Below, in pieces: positions 7,306 through 15,056 of a stretch of 15,170 nt of DNA; the first letter of the stretch is position 1, and every line of letters starts with the position of its first letter. Position numbers and translations under genes: made by a program. Under the pieces are notes generated by a model. It made no database searches. It saw only the letters and a list, made by a program, of their open reading frames with translations, and was not told the origin of the DNA. This DNA comes from an uncultured Clostridium sp. (GTDB lineage: Bacteria > Bacillota > Clostridia > TANB77 > CAG-508). The stretch covers positions 1-15,170 of the forward strand of contig USAE01000040.1 in assembly GCA_900552655.1 (NCBI GenBank). Reading direction: 5' to 3'.

Positions 7306-9263
7306 TTAAATTAACTCTTGCAATTCCTTAATTTTATCTCTTAGTTCTGCTGCCTTTTCAAATTCCATTTTAGAAGCATATTTAAGCATTTCATCTGTTA
7401 ATTTAGTTATAATTTCTTCTATATTTTCATCCTGTTTTATGTTATATTCACTTGAAACATCTTCTAATACAGTCGCTTTTATTGTATCTCTTACAGATTT
7501 ACTTATAGTTTTAGGCACAATATTATGTTCCTTATTATATTGCATCTGAATTTCTCTTCTTCTATTTGTTTCTGATATAGCTTTTTCCATAGAATCTGTT
7601 AATTCATCTGCATACATTATTACTTTTCCATTTGTGTTTCTTGCTGCACGACCAATCGTTTGAATTAAAGAGCGTTCTGAACGTAAAAATCCTTCTTTGT
7701 CCGCATCCAAAATTGCAACTAATGAAACTTCTGGAATGTCTAGTCCCTCTCTTAATAGGTTAATACCTACTAAAACATCAAATTCTCCTAATCTCAAATT
7801 CCTTATTATTTCCATTCTTTCTAAAGCTTTAATGTCTGAATGCATATAATTTACTTTTATATCTACATTTTTCAAGTAGTCTGTTAAGTCCTCTGCCATT
7901 TTCTTTGTTAATGTTGTAACTAAAACTCTTTCTTTTTTCTCTATTCTTTCTCTTATTTGCTCTATTAAATCATCTATTTGATTTTCTATAGGTTTTACTT
8001 CTATTTTTGGGTCTAATAGTCCTGTAGGTCTTATAATTTGTTCTACAACATTTTCTTTACTGTGCTCTTTTTCGTAATCTGCTGGAGTTGCACTAACAAA
8101 TACAACTTGATTTATTCTTTCTTCAAATTCTTTAAATGTTAATGGTCTGTTATCATATGCTGAAGGTAATCTAAAACCATAATTTACTAATGAATCTTTT
8201 CTTGCTTTATCTCCATTATACATTGCTCGTACTTGTGGAATTGTTGCATGTGATTCATCTATTAATAATAAAAAGTCATCTGGAAAATAGTCAAATAATG
8301 TAAATGGTGGGCTACCGGGTTGTCTTCCACTAATATGTCTTGAATAATTTTCTATTCCTTGGCAAAAACCTGTTTCTTTCATCATTTCTATGTCAAAATT
8401 TGTTCTTTCTTCTATTCTCTGGGCTTCTATTAGCTTTCCTTCACTTTTAAAGTATTTTATTCTTTCTTCTAGTTCTTCTTCTATTGTTCCTATTGCTCTT
8501 TCCATTTTGTCTTTTGTTGTTACATAGTGCGAATTTGGGAAAATCATAACATGGTTTCTAGTTCCAATTGTTTTTCCTGTTAGTGGATTTATTTCGGATA
8601 TTTTTTCTATTTCATCTCCCCAAAATTCTACTCTAATAGCACTTTCACTTTGGTCAGATGGATATATTTCTACAATATCACCTTTTGCTCTAAAAGTTCC
8701 TCTTTTAAAGTCTAATTCGTTTCTTGTATATTGCATTTTTATTAATTTTTTTAATACTTCATCTCTTGATTTTTGCATACCCGGTCTTAATGAAATTATC
8801 ATATTTTCATAATCTATTGGATCTCCCAAACCATATATACAAGACACTGAAGATACTATAATTACATCTTTGCTCTCAAACAAACTTGCTGTTGCTGAAT
8901 GTCTTAGTTTATCTATTTCATCATTTATAGATGCATCTTTTTCTATGTATGTGTCTGATGATGGAATATAGCTTTCTGGTTGGTAATAATCATAATATGA
9001 TACAAAGTATTCTACATTATTCCCGAGGGAAAAACTCTTTGAATTCGCTATAAAGTTGCCCAGCTAGTGTCTTATTATGTGCTAAAACTAATGTTGGTTT
9101 TTGCACTTTTTGAATAATATTTGCCATTGTGAAAGTTTTTCCGAGAACCCGTAACTCCTAGAAGTGTCTGGAATTTCTTACCTTCTTTTATTCCATTTGA
9201 TAGATATTCTATTGCTTTTGGTTGGTCGCCTGTTGGCTTATAATCTGATACTAATTCAAACAT
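7306..9263 (-). pseudogene. uvrB: Excinuclease ABC subunit B (UvrB), disrupted by two frameshifts
   Basis: UvrB is the helicase-like damage-verifying subunit of nucleotide excision repair. The ATG at 9263 follows a perfect AAGGAGG at 9268-9274 and begins MFELVSDYKPTGDQPKAIEY. The Walker A GVTGSGKT is broken by one extra base at 9143, so the frame reads GVTGSRKN and stops at 9075. A second extra base at 9025 breaks the frame after EFKEFFP. Removing both restores a continuous 651-aa UvrB of normal length. This includes the YYDYYQPESYIP hairpin region, the LLIDESHAT Walker B, FVSATP, the GINLLREGLDIP and QTIGRAARN helicase motifs, and the C-terminal UVR motif (FEKAAELRDKIKEL). The longest open piece is 7306-8883, with only a TTG at its head. 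A 40-codon in-frame extension upstream of 9263 is not UvrB-like. Everything after the second insertion is conserved, so the damage is recent or technical. Confidence 0.93.
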
Positions 9264-9272
9264 TTTTCCTCC

Positions 9273-9403
9273 TTTGTGACCGATAAAAAGGATGTCTATA
9301 TGCCTAAAAATTCGTGTAAAGACCGAACAAATTCGTGTAATTCGTTCGCTTTTTTCGTGTTTTTTGTAAACATAAAATGCCATTACACGAATCCGGTCAC
9401 AAA
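9273..9403. repeat. 131-bp nested inverted-repeat element in the uvrB leader
   Basis: The outer arms are a perfect 10-bp inverted repeat, TTTGTGACCG at 9273-9282 and CGGTCACAAA at 9394-9403. Inside, ATTCGTGTAA occurs at 9310-9319 and 9331-9340 and its inverse TTACACGAAT at 9383-9392. An imperfect 25-bp palindrome at 9324-9348 has 10-base arms differing at one position. The inner outer-arm (9273-9282) overlaps the first bases of the uvrB ribosome binding site. The element could be a MITE-like insertion or a folded 5' leader; no target-site duplication is visible. It contains no credible gene. Confidence 0.6.
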
Positions 9404-9404
9404 C

Positions 9405-9433
9405 TTTATATTTCTAAACTAAATAATTCTAAA
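9405..9433 (-). promoter_or_regulatory. Possible uvrB promoter
   Basis: Minus strand: TTTAGA at 9433-9428 (4 of 6), a 17-bp spacer, and TATAAA at 9410-9405 (5 of 6). Transcription would begin near 9398, inside the first arm of the 131-bp inverted-repeat element, making most of that element the uvrB leader RNA. This part of the 9404-9712 gene-free stretch is very A+T-rich, so a chance match is possible. Confidence 0.4.
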
Positions 9434-9499
9434 TAAAACTATTTAAAATTAGATAAAATTTAATACTGTTTCCAATATTAAGTTTAGCATTTCCTTGCC

Positions 9500-9527
9500 A
9501 AAAAAACAAGATATGTGGTTATATCTT
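9500..9527 (-). terminator. Weak second terminator-like hairpin
   Basis: AAGATAT (9508-9514) and ATATCTT (9521-9527) enclose six bases. On the minus strand the stem is followed by G and seven T (9506-9500). The stem has only one G-C pair. It lies about 75 bases beyond the stronger terminator at 9602-9637, with no gene between them, so it may be a backup terminator or chance. Confidence 0.3.
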
Positions 9528-9601
9528 ATTTGCTATCTTCACTTATTTTTTATACTTTAATTACCTCTTTATTTCCCCAGTATGATGTTCTATCTTTATA
9601 T

Positions 9602-9637
9602 AAAAAAGCAAAGATGAATATTTATTATCATCTTTGC
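9602..9637 (-). terminator. Intrinsic terminator of the small membrane protein gene
   Basis: GCAAAGATGA (9608-9617) and TCATCTTTGC (9628-9637) form a perfect 10-bp stem with a 10-base loop. The minus strand continues with six T (9607-9602). It lies about 75 bases beyond the stop at 9713 and ends the right-hand group of genes before uvrB. The gene-free stretch 9404-9712 otherwise holds only the weaker hairpin at 9500-9527 and the possible uvrB promoter. Confidence 0.8.
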
Positions 9638-9712
9638 CCAAAACAATGCTTATCTTATTTTATATTATTATTCATTTCTATTTTTAAATAGTCTTTTAAA
9701 AAAACACAAAAT

Positions 9713-10012
9713 CTATATGTCTTTATTGTTACTAGATTCTAGAGTTATTAGATATAAAAAATTACTTATAGTACATATAATCCAAAGTATTGCAAAAAAT
9801 ATATTTTCTATAATTGATTTTCCTAAAATTATTGCTAATATCATTCTAATGATAGACACAGTAAATAAATTTGAGGATAATATCCCCCGTATCATGCTAC
9901 TAATAATACTTTTATTTTTATTTTTTATTTTTATAACCGTTTCATCTACTAAAACAATTGTTGCTAAAATTCCAATTATTATTCCTAGAATATCATAAAT
10001 AGTATTTAACAT
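9713..10012 (-). CDS. Small hydrophobic membrane protein, unknown function
   Basis: The 99-aa product begins MLNTIYDILGIIIGILATIV. It has a first membrane segment at about 5-24, a basic loop (KIKNKNKS, about 28-35), and hydrophobic segments at about 50-63 and 66-90, so two or three membrane spans and no catalytic motif. The ATG at 10012 is chosen because AGGAGG lies seven bases upstream. A longer in-frame ATG, 19 codons upstream, has no ribosome binding site and lies in the junction behind the hydrolase remnant. The stop is followed by a good terminator. I do not recognise the family. It sits at the downstream end of the accessory group. Confidence 0.65.
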   Translation of the reverse strand: MLNTIYDILGIIIGILATIVLVDETVIKIKNKNKSIISSMIRGILSSNLFTVSIIRMILAIILGKSIIENIFFAILWIICTISNFLYLITLESSNNKDI

Positions 10013-10092
10013 ATTAATTCCTCCTGAATTTTCTAAGAAAGCATGTTTTGTAAAAAGGATAAACTGCATTATTGTATACAGTCTAGCTTCTC

Positions 10093-10380
10093 TTAACTAC
10101 TAGTAAGTGTTATTGAATTTACCTTTTCTGGAAATTCCTCTATATAATCAATAGCAAGTATTCCACCAAGAGAAAGCCCTACCAAATTTATTTTTTCTTC
10201 AAAATTATTACAATAATCTGCAAATGTTTTATACATATTTTCATAATTTACTTGGTAATTGCTTACAATAGAAAATAAGTTAGGTGTTTCAACATTTATA
10301 CCACTGTTATTTAATTGATTTTTTACTTCATTCCAACTTTTTTCATCTTGTCCAAGCCCATGAACTAAAATATTTACCAT
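10093..10380 (-). pseudogene. Alpha/beta hydrolase, N-terminal remnant
   Basis: The frame encodes 95 aa beginning MVNILVHGLGQDEKSWNEVK. It has the early His-Gly of the oxyanion loop (H7-G8) and the nucleophile elbow GLSLGG with Ser70, followed by ILAIDYIEEFPEKVNSITL, typical of the start of a small esterase-type hydrolase. It then stops (TAA at 10095-10093). The usual lid, catalytic Asp and catalytic His, more than 100 further residues, are missing, and the next gene starts only 80 bases on. No single frameshift could restore it, so most of the gene has been deleted. The start has GAGGA upstream. The remnant is probably inactive. A short stretch behind it, in another frame (KHAFLENSGG), could be a relic of the lost C-terminal end, but this is weak. 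Confidence 0.7.
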
Positions 10381-10461
10381 AATTTAAATTCCTCTCTTTT
10401 TTGTGATTATTTCTTTCTCATTAGTTGTAGTTTCTGCCATATTTTTCACAATATTTGAATT

Positions 10462-10584
10462 TTATTTTAAATATATATGCTTTATTATAATTCCACTCTC
10501 AACTATAGCCATAACTACACTTATTGCTAATAATATTTTCAATATTTTTGTTTTATCTTTATATTCTGGTATTTTGTTTTCTTT
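10462..10584 (-). other. Open frame without a start, possible decayed gene
   Basis: Between the MFS gene and the hydrolase remnant, one minus-strand frame stays open for 40 codons, reading KENKIPEYKDKTKILKILLA and continuing as a hydrophobic segment (ISVVMAIVESGIII) to a TAA at 10464-10462. Polar then membrane-like composition resembles real protein, but there is no ribosome binding site or credible start. It may be the tail of a lost gene, or chance in A+T-rich DNA. The remaining 10381-10461 shows nothing clear. Confidence 0.2.
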
Positions 10585-10588
10585 TTAG

Positions 10589-11806
10589 TTATTTTTTTGA
10601 ATCATATGCTTTTGTTTTAACATATATAAATAAAATTAGATATGCAATTACTGCTATTAAAAATGTTATTTTTATAGATATTGCACTTTCTGGAAAAATT
10701 ATATAAGAAATTATTGGAAGAAATGATGTAACAATTCCTTCTATAAATCTTTCAAATGTTACATAAGAAGTTTTGTAATCTTCTTTTGAATGTTCATATA
10801 TTGCTATATGGTCAAACATTTCGTAACCACTACCTCCAAGTCCTATTAAAATATAAATAATTGGTAAGAAGAATATTAAAACTTCATTTTTCAATAAGAA
10901 CAGTAATGAAAAAGCTAAAATATATATTATACTCATTGGTGCTAACACTTTATTCCATTTTCTATCTTGAGCTTTTGTTGCCCAAAATTTGCTAAATAAT
11001 GCTTCTGAAAAATTAATTAAAATATTTAAAATACTATAATATATGTAATTTATGTTTAAATATCTTAGTAAAAACACATTTAAGTACATTTTTCCAATAC
11101 CATATGCAAATCTATTCAAACCACCTATAACAAGAATCTTTTTAAATCTTTTATCTTTTGATGGCTTTGATATTGTTTCTTTAATTGTTATCTTTTTTTC
11201 CTCAATTATTGGCTTATATGTTTTTATTCTAATAAATATATCAATAAATGCAATTAAAAACACTATAAAAAATAATATCATAAACCCATATAATTCATAT
11301 CCATTTGCTGTAAATTTATCTAATACCACTCCCATTATCAAACTAAAAATCATTACTACTGTATTTTTATATATATTTCTAGTTGAAGCAAATTTCGTTC
11401 TATCTTCTTTTTTTAATAATGTCATTCTCCAATTTACAAAAGTTATATATCCCAGTTCTCCTGTTATAGCATAAATAGAAGCAAAGATAAAAAATAAAAT
11501 AGTTCGCAGTTCGATATTTTCTGTTATAAATGGTATAAATGCAAAACAGATAGATGATAATCTATAAATAGTATAATTTGTTAGCACAACATATTTAGAT
11601 TGTCCTATTCTTGAAAAGAGTGGTGCTGCAAATATTTGAACTATATTAGTTATTGTATCTAATACTGCATAAATTCCAATTGCAAAATTTGATAATCCCA
11701 GATAAACAGCAAATGCTGTAATAAATGAAGTACTTGCTATTTTATTATTTGCTGTATCTAAAATAGACGAAGCTAGATATTTTTTATATTCTTTTTTATA
11801 ATTCAT
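10589..11806 (-). CDS. Major facilitator superfamily (MFS) transporter
   Basis: The 405-aa product has about 12 hydrophobic segments in two halves, joined by a charged central loop (IRIKTYKPIIEEKKITIKET, about 190-210), which is the MFS plan. APLFSRIGQSKYVVL at 61-75 stands where MFS motif A (G-x-x-x-D-R-x-G-R) lies, and NWRMTLLKKEDRTKF at about 125-139 lies in the loop after the fourth segment. MFS proteins move small solutes, often by proton coupling; the substrate cannot be inferred here. The ATG at 11806 has AGGAG seven bases upstream. A 100-bp gap separates it from the MATE-like gene, and in it ACTATCCTAGT followed by seven T is at most a weak terminator, so read-through is likely. No terminator is visible after its stop. 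Confidence 0.85.
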   Translation of the reverse strand: MNYKKEYKKYLASSILDTANNKIASTSFITAFAVYLGLSNFAIGIYAVLDTITNIVQIFAAPLFSRIGQSKYVVLTNYTIYRLSSICFAFIPFITENIELRTILFFIFASIYAITGELGYITFVNWRMTLLKKEDRTKFASTRNIYKNTVVMIFSLIMGVVLDKFTANGYELYGFMILFFIVFLIAFIDIFIRIKTYKPIIEEKKITIKETISKPSKDKRFKKILVIGGLNRFAYGIGKMYLNVFLLRYLNINYIYYSILNILINFSEALFSKFWATKAQDRKWNKVLAPMSIIYILAFSLLFLLKNEVLIFFLPIIYILIGLGGSGYEMFDHIAIYEHSKEDYKTSYVTFERFIEGIVTSFLPIISYIIFPESAISIKITFLIAVIAYLILFIYVKTKAYDSKK

Positions 11807-11906
11807 CTTCTTTCTCCTATTTTTTATTTTTTTATAAATGCTTTATCTCTGCTCATGTTTAATTTATTACTCTACGAAAAAAACTAGGATAGTATTTGAA
11901 TTCAAT

Positions 11907-13091
11907 TTATTTTTTATCAATAATACCATTTGCTTTTATTTCATAATTTTTATTAAACATTATGTTTATTGAAATAAATTGATATATAGAAGAACATACT
12001 TGTCCTAATCCAGTGCAAAATGGTGTTTTTATAAATGACATTATCATTCTTAAAACATTTGATGTTATTTTATTTGTTGTTGCTTTTATTGCTGAATATT
12101 CTAGTTGTAAATAGCAAGTTTTTATTTTGTAAATTGGATATATAATAAAATTAATCAATTCAAAACTTAAAAATATTAATGTAATAACTAAATTTAATTC
12201 ATATAATCTGTATAAAGTATTAAACATTAATAATATAGTAATTAAAAGTATTCCTAACAATGTATAAGCATTTTTTTTATGTTTTTTATAGTTGAAATTA
12301 TTTTGACTAATATCGATTTTGGCTACTGTAGAAATAGATTCAAATGCATCCCATTGGGTATCTGTAATTAGTGCTACAAAGTTTAATGCTATTGTATATT
12401 TTTCTCCATATTCTAATGCATTACTTAATCCAAATAAATATATAATGAAAAATGCCAAACTATTAAATATTTCAACTGAATCATATTTTATAAAATTTAA
12501 AACGTTACATTTAAATTTGAATTTTTTATATTGTTTTATTGTTACTGCTAATACATAAATAAATATTATTAATAATGTACTTATAACAATACTCATTTTA
12601 TTTTTTAAAATTAAGGACATAACTATTAAAATGATAAAATTTAAAATATTTAATGTAATGCAATATTTATTTGCTAACTTATTTTTGTTTTCAAAATATA
12701 ATTTTTCTAAAACATAAGAAAATATTAATTGTATATAAAGTTGCATTACAGAATATAATGCAAATTCTTTATATTTTGCTACTTCCATATTCATAAATTT
12801 TATATATTCTTCTATATTTAATGATATAAATCCAAAAACTATAAATCCAATAATAATTCCCAATGTCATTCCACTTAATACAGCATTTTCATTTTTATCC
12901 TTTTCTTTGCTTATATTTGCACCTGTTCCAAATATTGATTTCATCATAGCCCAAATAAATTGTATTGGATATGTTAATGTAAAAACATTTGTTAAATCTT
13001 TGTCTACAATTAAGCCTAATGCAAACCATGATAATATTGGAATAAATGAAAAAACGGCTGAATTAAAACTTATTCTTAATAACCTTTTCAT
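11907..13091 (-). CDS. MATE-like multidrug/solute efflux membrane protein
   Basis: The 394-aa product is strongly hydrophobic with about ten to twelve membrane segments. The N-terminal part (AVFSFIPILSWFALG...FTLTYPIQFIW) and the C-terminal segment (NVLRMIMSFIKTPFCTGLGQ, about 345-365) resemble MATE/MOP-type transporters, which export cationic or lipid-linked compounds using ion gradients. It is shorter than the usual 440-460 aa, so it may be a divergent or reduced family member; a flippase-like role cannot be excluded. The ATG at 13091 has AAAGGG nine bases upstream. It starts 23 bp after the histidine phosphatase stop and is probably co-transcribed with it. Confidence 0.65.
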   Translation of the reverse strand: MKRLLRISFNSAVFSFIPILSWFALGLIVDKDLTNVFTLTYPIQFIWAMMKSIFGTGANISKEKDKNENAVLSGMTLGIIIGFIVFGFISLNIEEYIKFMNMEVAKYKEFALYSVMQLYIQLIFSYVLEKLYFENKNKLANKYCITLNILNFIILIVMSLILKNKMSIVISTLLIIFIYVLAVTIKQYKKFKFKCNVLNFIKYDSVEIFNSLAFFIIYLFGLSNALEYGEKYTIALNFVALITDTQWDAFESISTVAKIDISQNNFNYKKHKKNAYTLLGILLITILLMFNTLYRLYELNLVITLIFLSFELINFIIYPIYKIKTCYLQLEYSAIKATTNKITSNVLRMIMSFIKTPFCTGLGQVCSSIYQFISINIMFNKNYEIKANGIIDKK

Positions 13092-13114
13092 ATTTTTATT
13101 CCCTTTATTTTTTG

Positions 13115-13639
13115 TTATATTTTATATTCTTTAATTTCACAATTTCTTAAGCCTCTATTTAAAAACATTCCATCTTTTATACCTTCAAAGTATCCACTGA
13201 ATGCTTTTGATACTCCACTATGTGCAACAATTAATACACTTTCATAATCTTCTTTTTTTAAGTCATCTAAAAAGTTATAAACTCTCATAAAAAAATCTCT
13301 TATATTTTCAGATGTACCATAACTAATTGTTGTATTATAATTCCAATATTCTTCTCTATTGGTTACTGTAATAGGTTTTCCAGATAAGTCACCAGGATCT
13401 CTTTCTTTTAATTTATCATTTATTAATATTTTTTTATTATTGAAATTAATTATTTGAGCAGTATGTTTTGCTCTTAATAATGGAGAAGATATTATAATAT
13501 CGTAGTTTATATTTTTAATTTTTTCTTTTAATTCGTTAGCTTGTCTTATTCCTTTTTCATTTAAATCTTCATTTTCATTATTGTATTGCTTTAAAGCATT
13601 ATGTAATACTTCTCCATGTCTTACTATATATATTTTCAT
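13115..13639 (-). CDS. Histidine phosphatase family protein (phosphoglycerate-mutase-like)
   Basis: The 174-aa product has the family's N-terminal catalytic RHGE with His8, LNEKGIRQANEL at 26-37, Arg56 in SPLLRAKHTA, Glu79 in LKERDPGDLSG and the second catalytic His140 in VAHSGV. These enzymes use a phospho-histidine to remove phosphate from sugars, nucleotides or other small molecules; the short form without mutase insertions favours a phosphatase. The substrate is unknown. The ATG at 13639 has GGGGGAT about ten bases upstream. The gene lies 31 bp after the HAD gene and 23 bp before the MATE-like gene. Confidence 0.9.
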   Translation of the reverse strand: MKIYIVRHGEVLHNALKQYNNENEDLNEKGIRQANELKEKIKNINYDIIISSPLLRAKHTAQIINFNNKKILINDKLKERDPGDLSGKPITVTNREEYWNYNTTISYGTSENIRDFFMRVYNFLDDLKKEDYESVLIVAHSGVSKAFSGYFEGIKDGMFLNRGLRNCEIKEYKI

Positions 13640-13670
13640 TATGTTATATCCCCCATATATAAAAGTTTAT

Positions 13671-14264
13671 TTATCTTCTATTTTCTATGTTTTTAATTTT
13701 ATTATAAATATCATACCAACTGTAACATCTATAAATATTTTTTCCATTACATTCTTTATTATATCTTGCATTAAAGCATATAACTGGTATATTTTTTGAT
13801 ATATTATTTATATTCTCTACTTTATCTTCTATCATTACATCAATGTTATTTTTTTGACATATCTCTACTTTATCTTCTGGACTAAATATAATTTTATCAT
13901 AATATATTTTATTTTCTTTTAGCCATTTTTTAACTATTTCTCTCATTCTTTTTCCTTCAGCTGTATCTCTATTGGTTAAGTACCTAGCAGTTATTATATA
14001 TATTTCTTTTCCGTCATCTTTTAATTTATTTATTACTTCACTAGCAAATTTTCTTGCTGGTTCATTTTTAGCGTATTCATATAAATATTTTTTCCAAAAT
14101 TCATCTTCTGCTTTTTGGTCCACATTAAATATTTCTTCAATATCATATCCTTCTGAATTTATAATTCCTTTATGATATTTTTCAAATATAAATTCACTTC
14201 CGTAATCTAATTGCCATTGTTCTATGTCTGTTAATACTCCATCTATATCAATTCCTATTCTCAT
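13671..14264 (-). CDS. HAD-superfamily phosphatase, 5'-nucleotidase (NT5C)-like
   Basis: The 197-aa product has all four HAD motifs: DIDG with nucleophile Asp6 and acid Asp8, IITAR at 90-94, Lys132 in SPEDKVE, and Glu146/Asp147 in MIEDKVEN. Layout and length are close to the small C-type 5'(3')-deoxyribonucleotidase-like proteins of Firmicutes, which dephosphorylate nucleotides or similar phosphoesters; the true substrate is not known. The ATG at 14264 has AAAGGG six bases upstream. It lies between the MBL hydrolase (23 bp) and the histidine phosphatase (31 bp), and the shared short spacings suggest one transcript. Confidence 0.85.
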   Translation of the reverse strand: MRIGIDIDGVLTDIEQWQLDYGSEFIFEKYHKGIINSEGYDIEEIFNVDQKAEDEFWKKYLYEYAKNEPARKFASEVINKLKDDGKEIYIITARYLTNRDTAEGKRMREIVKKWLKENKIYYDKIIFSPEDKVEICQKNNIDVMIEDKVENINNISKNIPVICFNARYNKECNGKNIYRCYSWYDIYNKIKNIENRR

Positions 14265-14287
14265 ATTATTCCCTTTCTATTATTCCT

Positions 14288-15001
14288 CTATATTTCTATT
14301 TCAAATCCATCTTCTTTTATTAAAATATTATTTGTCTTTCTTTTTGTTAATTCTTCTCTAGTTTTATCTTTCAAATGTGTAGCAATTATTGACTTTTTAA
14401 ATTTATTTTCTAAATATTCTATATTATCAATTCCCATATGGTATTTAGTTCCAGTTATTTCAGATGTGTCTGCAATTATTAATTCACTTTCACAAAAGAT
14501 TTTCTCTACTTCTTGACATAAACAAGTATCACTTGTAATCCCTATTTTACTATTTATAATATATCCATAACTTTCAATAGAACAATGATCTACTTTTTGC
14601 ACTTTTATTTTATAACCATTTAAAGTAGTTATATATTTTGTATTTGAATCTACTTCTATGAAATTTATTTTTTTCTCTATAAATTCATCAAAATAGTCTT
14701 GATAAAATATATTGCATAATTTTTTTACATTTTCTTTTAGTGCTTTTGGTCCTACTACATATATAGGTTCTAAATCTTGTATAGTTTGCAAATTTAAAAT
14801 TAGACCTGGTAGATCCGAATAATGATCTGAATGTAAATGTGTTATTATAATCATTTTTAAATCTTTTAAATTGTATCCTATTTTTAAAATTTGTTTTAAT
14901 ATTCCTTGACCTGCATCTATTAATATTTTATTATCTACTAGCTCACTTGCACAATTATATTTTGAATATATTGAACCTGTACCTAACAACTTTATATTCA
15001 T
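14288..15001 (-). CDS. RNase-Z-like MBL-fold metallo-hydrolase
   Basis: The 237-aa product begins MNIKLLGTGSIYSKYNCASE and has the metal-binding HLHSDH at 55-60, then His139, Asp158 in TSDT, His188 and His209. This is the metallo-beta-lactamase fold with the RNase Z / phosphodiesterase-type arrangement. It is shorter than true RNase Z and lacks a clear exosite arm, so tRNA 3' processing is not assumed; a small-molecule phosphodiesterase is also possible. The ATG at 15001 is chosen because GGAGG lies six bases upstream; the longer ATG six codons earlier has no such site. It begins 32 bp after the pepT stop. Its last codons lie in a 30-bp sequence repeated at the end of pepT. Confidence 0.88.
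   Translation of the reverse strand: MNIKLLGTGSIYSKYNCASELVDNKILIDAGQGILKQILKIGYNLKDLKMIIITHLHSDHYSDLPGLILNLQTIQDLEPIYVVGPKALKENVKKLCNIFYQDYFDEFIEKKINFIEVDSNTKYITTLNGYKIKVQKVDHCSIESYGYIINSKIGITSDTCLCQEVEKIFCESELIIADTSEITGTKYHMGIDNIEYLENKFKKSIIATHLKDKTREELTKRKTNNILIKEDGFEIEI
14289..14318. repeat. 30-bp direct repeat, copy at the end of the MBL gene
   Basis: This segment covers the last nine codons of the MBL gene (encoding KEDGFEIEI) and most of the stop. It matches 15027-15056 in the same orientation with one mismatch (T at 14299 against C at 15037). The two copies are 738 bp apart and flank almost exactly one gene length. Confidence 0.75.
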
Positions 15002-15026
15002 CTCTATCCTCCAAATCATTTGTTTT

Positions 15027-15056
15027 TATATTTCTACTTCAAATCCATCTTCTTTT
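15027..15056. repeat. 30-bp direct repeat, copy at the end of pepT
   Basis: Same sequence as 14289-14318 with one mismatch. In the frame used by the MBL gene it would read KEDGFEVEI then stop, so the single difference is a conservative Ile-to-Val change. pepT uses another frame and ends KKKMDLK inside it. This suggests the copy is a relic of an MBL-like gene end rather than native pepT sequence. Confidence 0.7.

Noticed and set aside
7306..8883. The open part of uvrB as an independent gene starting at 8883
   Set aside because: Its only start would be a TTG in the middle of the conserved UvrB sequence, without a ribosome binding site; it is the 3' part of the frameshifted gene.
9324..9348. 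CGAAC...GTTCG palindrome upstream of uvrB as a LexA (SOS) site
   Set aside because: The Firmicute LexA site needs GAAC and GTTC four bases apart; here they are about fifteen apart. It is better explained as part of the nested repeat element.
9264..9383. 40-codon N-terminal extension of uvrB from an ATG at 9383
   Set aside because: The extension lies in the repeat element and does not resemble UvrB; the ATG at 9263 has a perfect ribosome binding site and matches the usual UvrB start.
10403..10588. 61-codon hydrophobic plus-strand frame
   Set aside because: No ribosome binding site; T-rich plus-strand sequence gives Phe/Ile/Leu-rich frames by default, and it is antisense to the decayed minus-strand frame.
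11824..11856. 10-codon minus-strand frame (MSRDKAFIKK) ahead of the MFS gene, as a leader peptide
   Set aside because: No ribosome binding site and no attenuator-like pair of hairpins follows it.
11877..11893. Terminator between the MATE-like and MFS genes
   Set aside because: The stem is only four base pairs (ACTA/TAGT) with a three-base loop, too weak to call despite the seven T.
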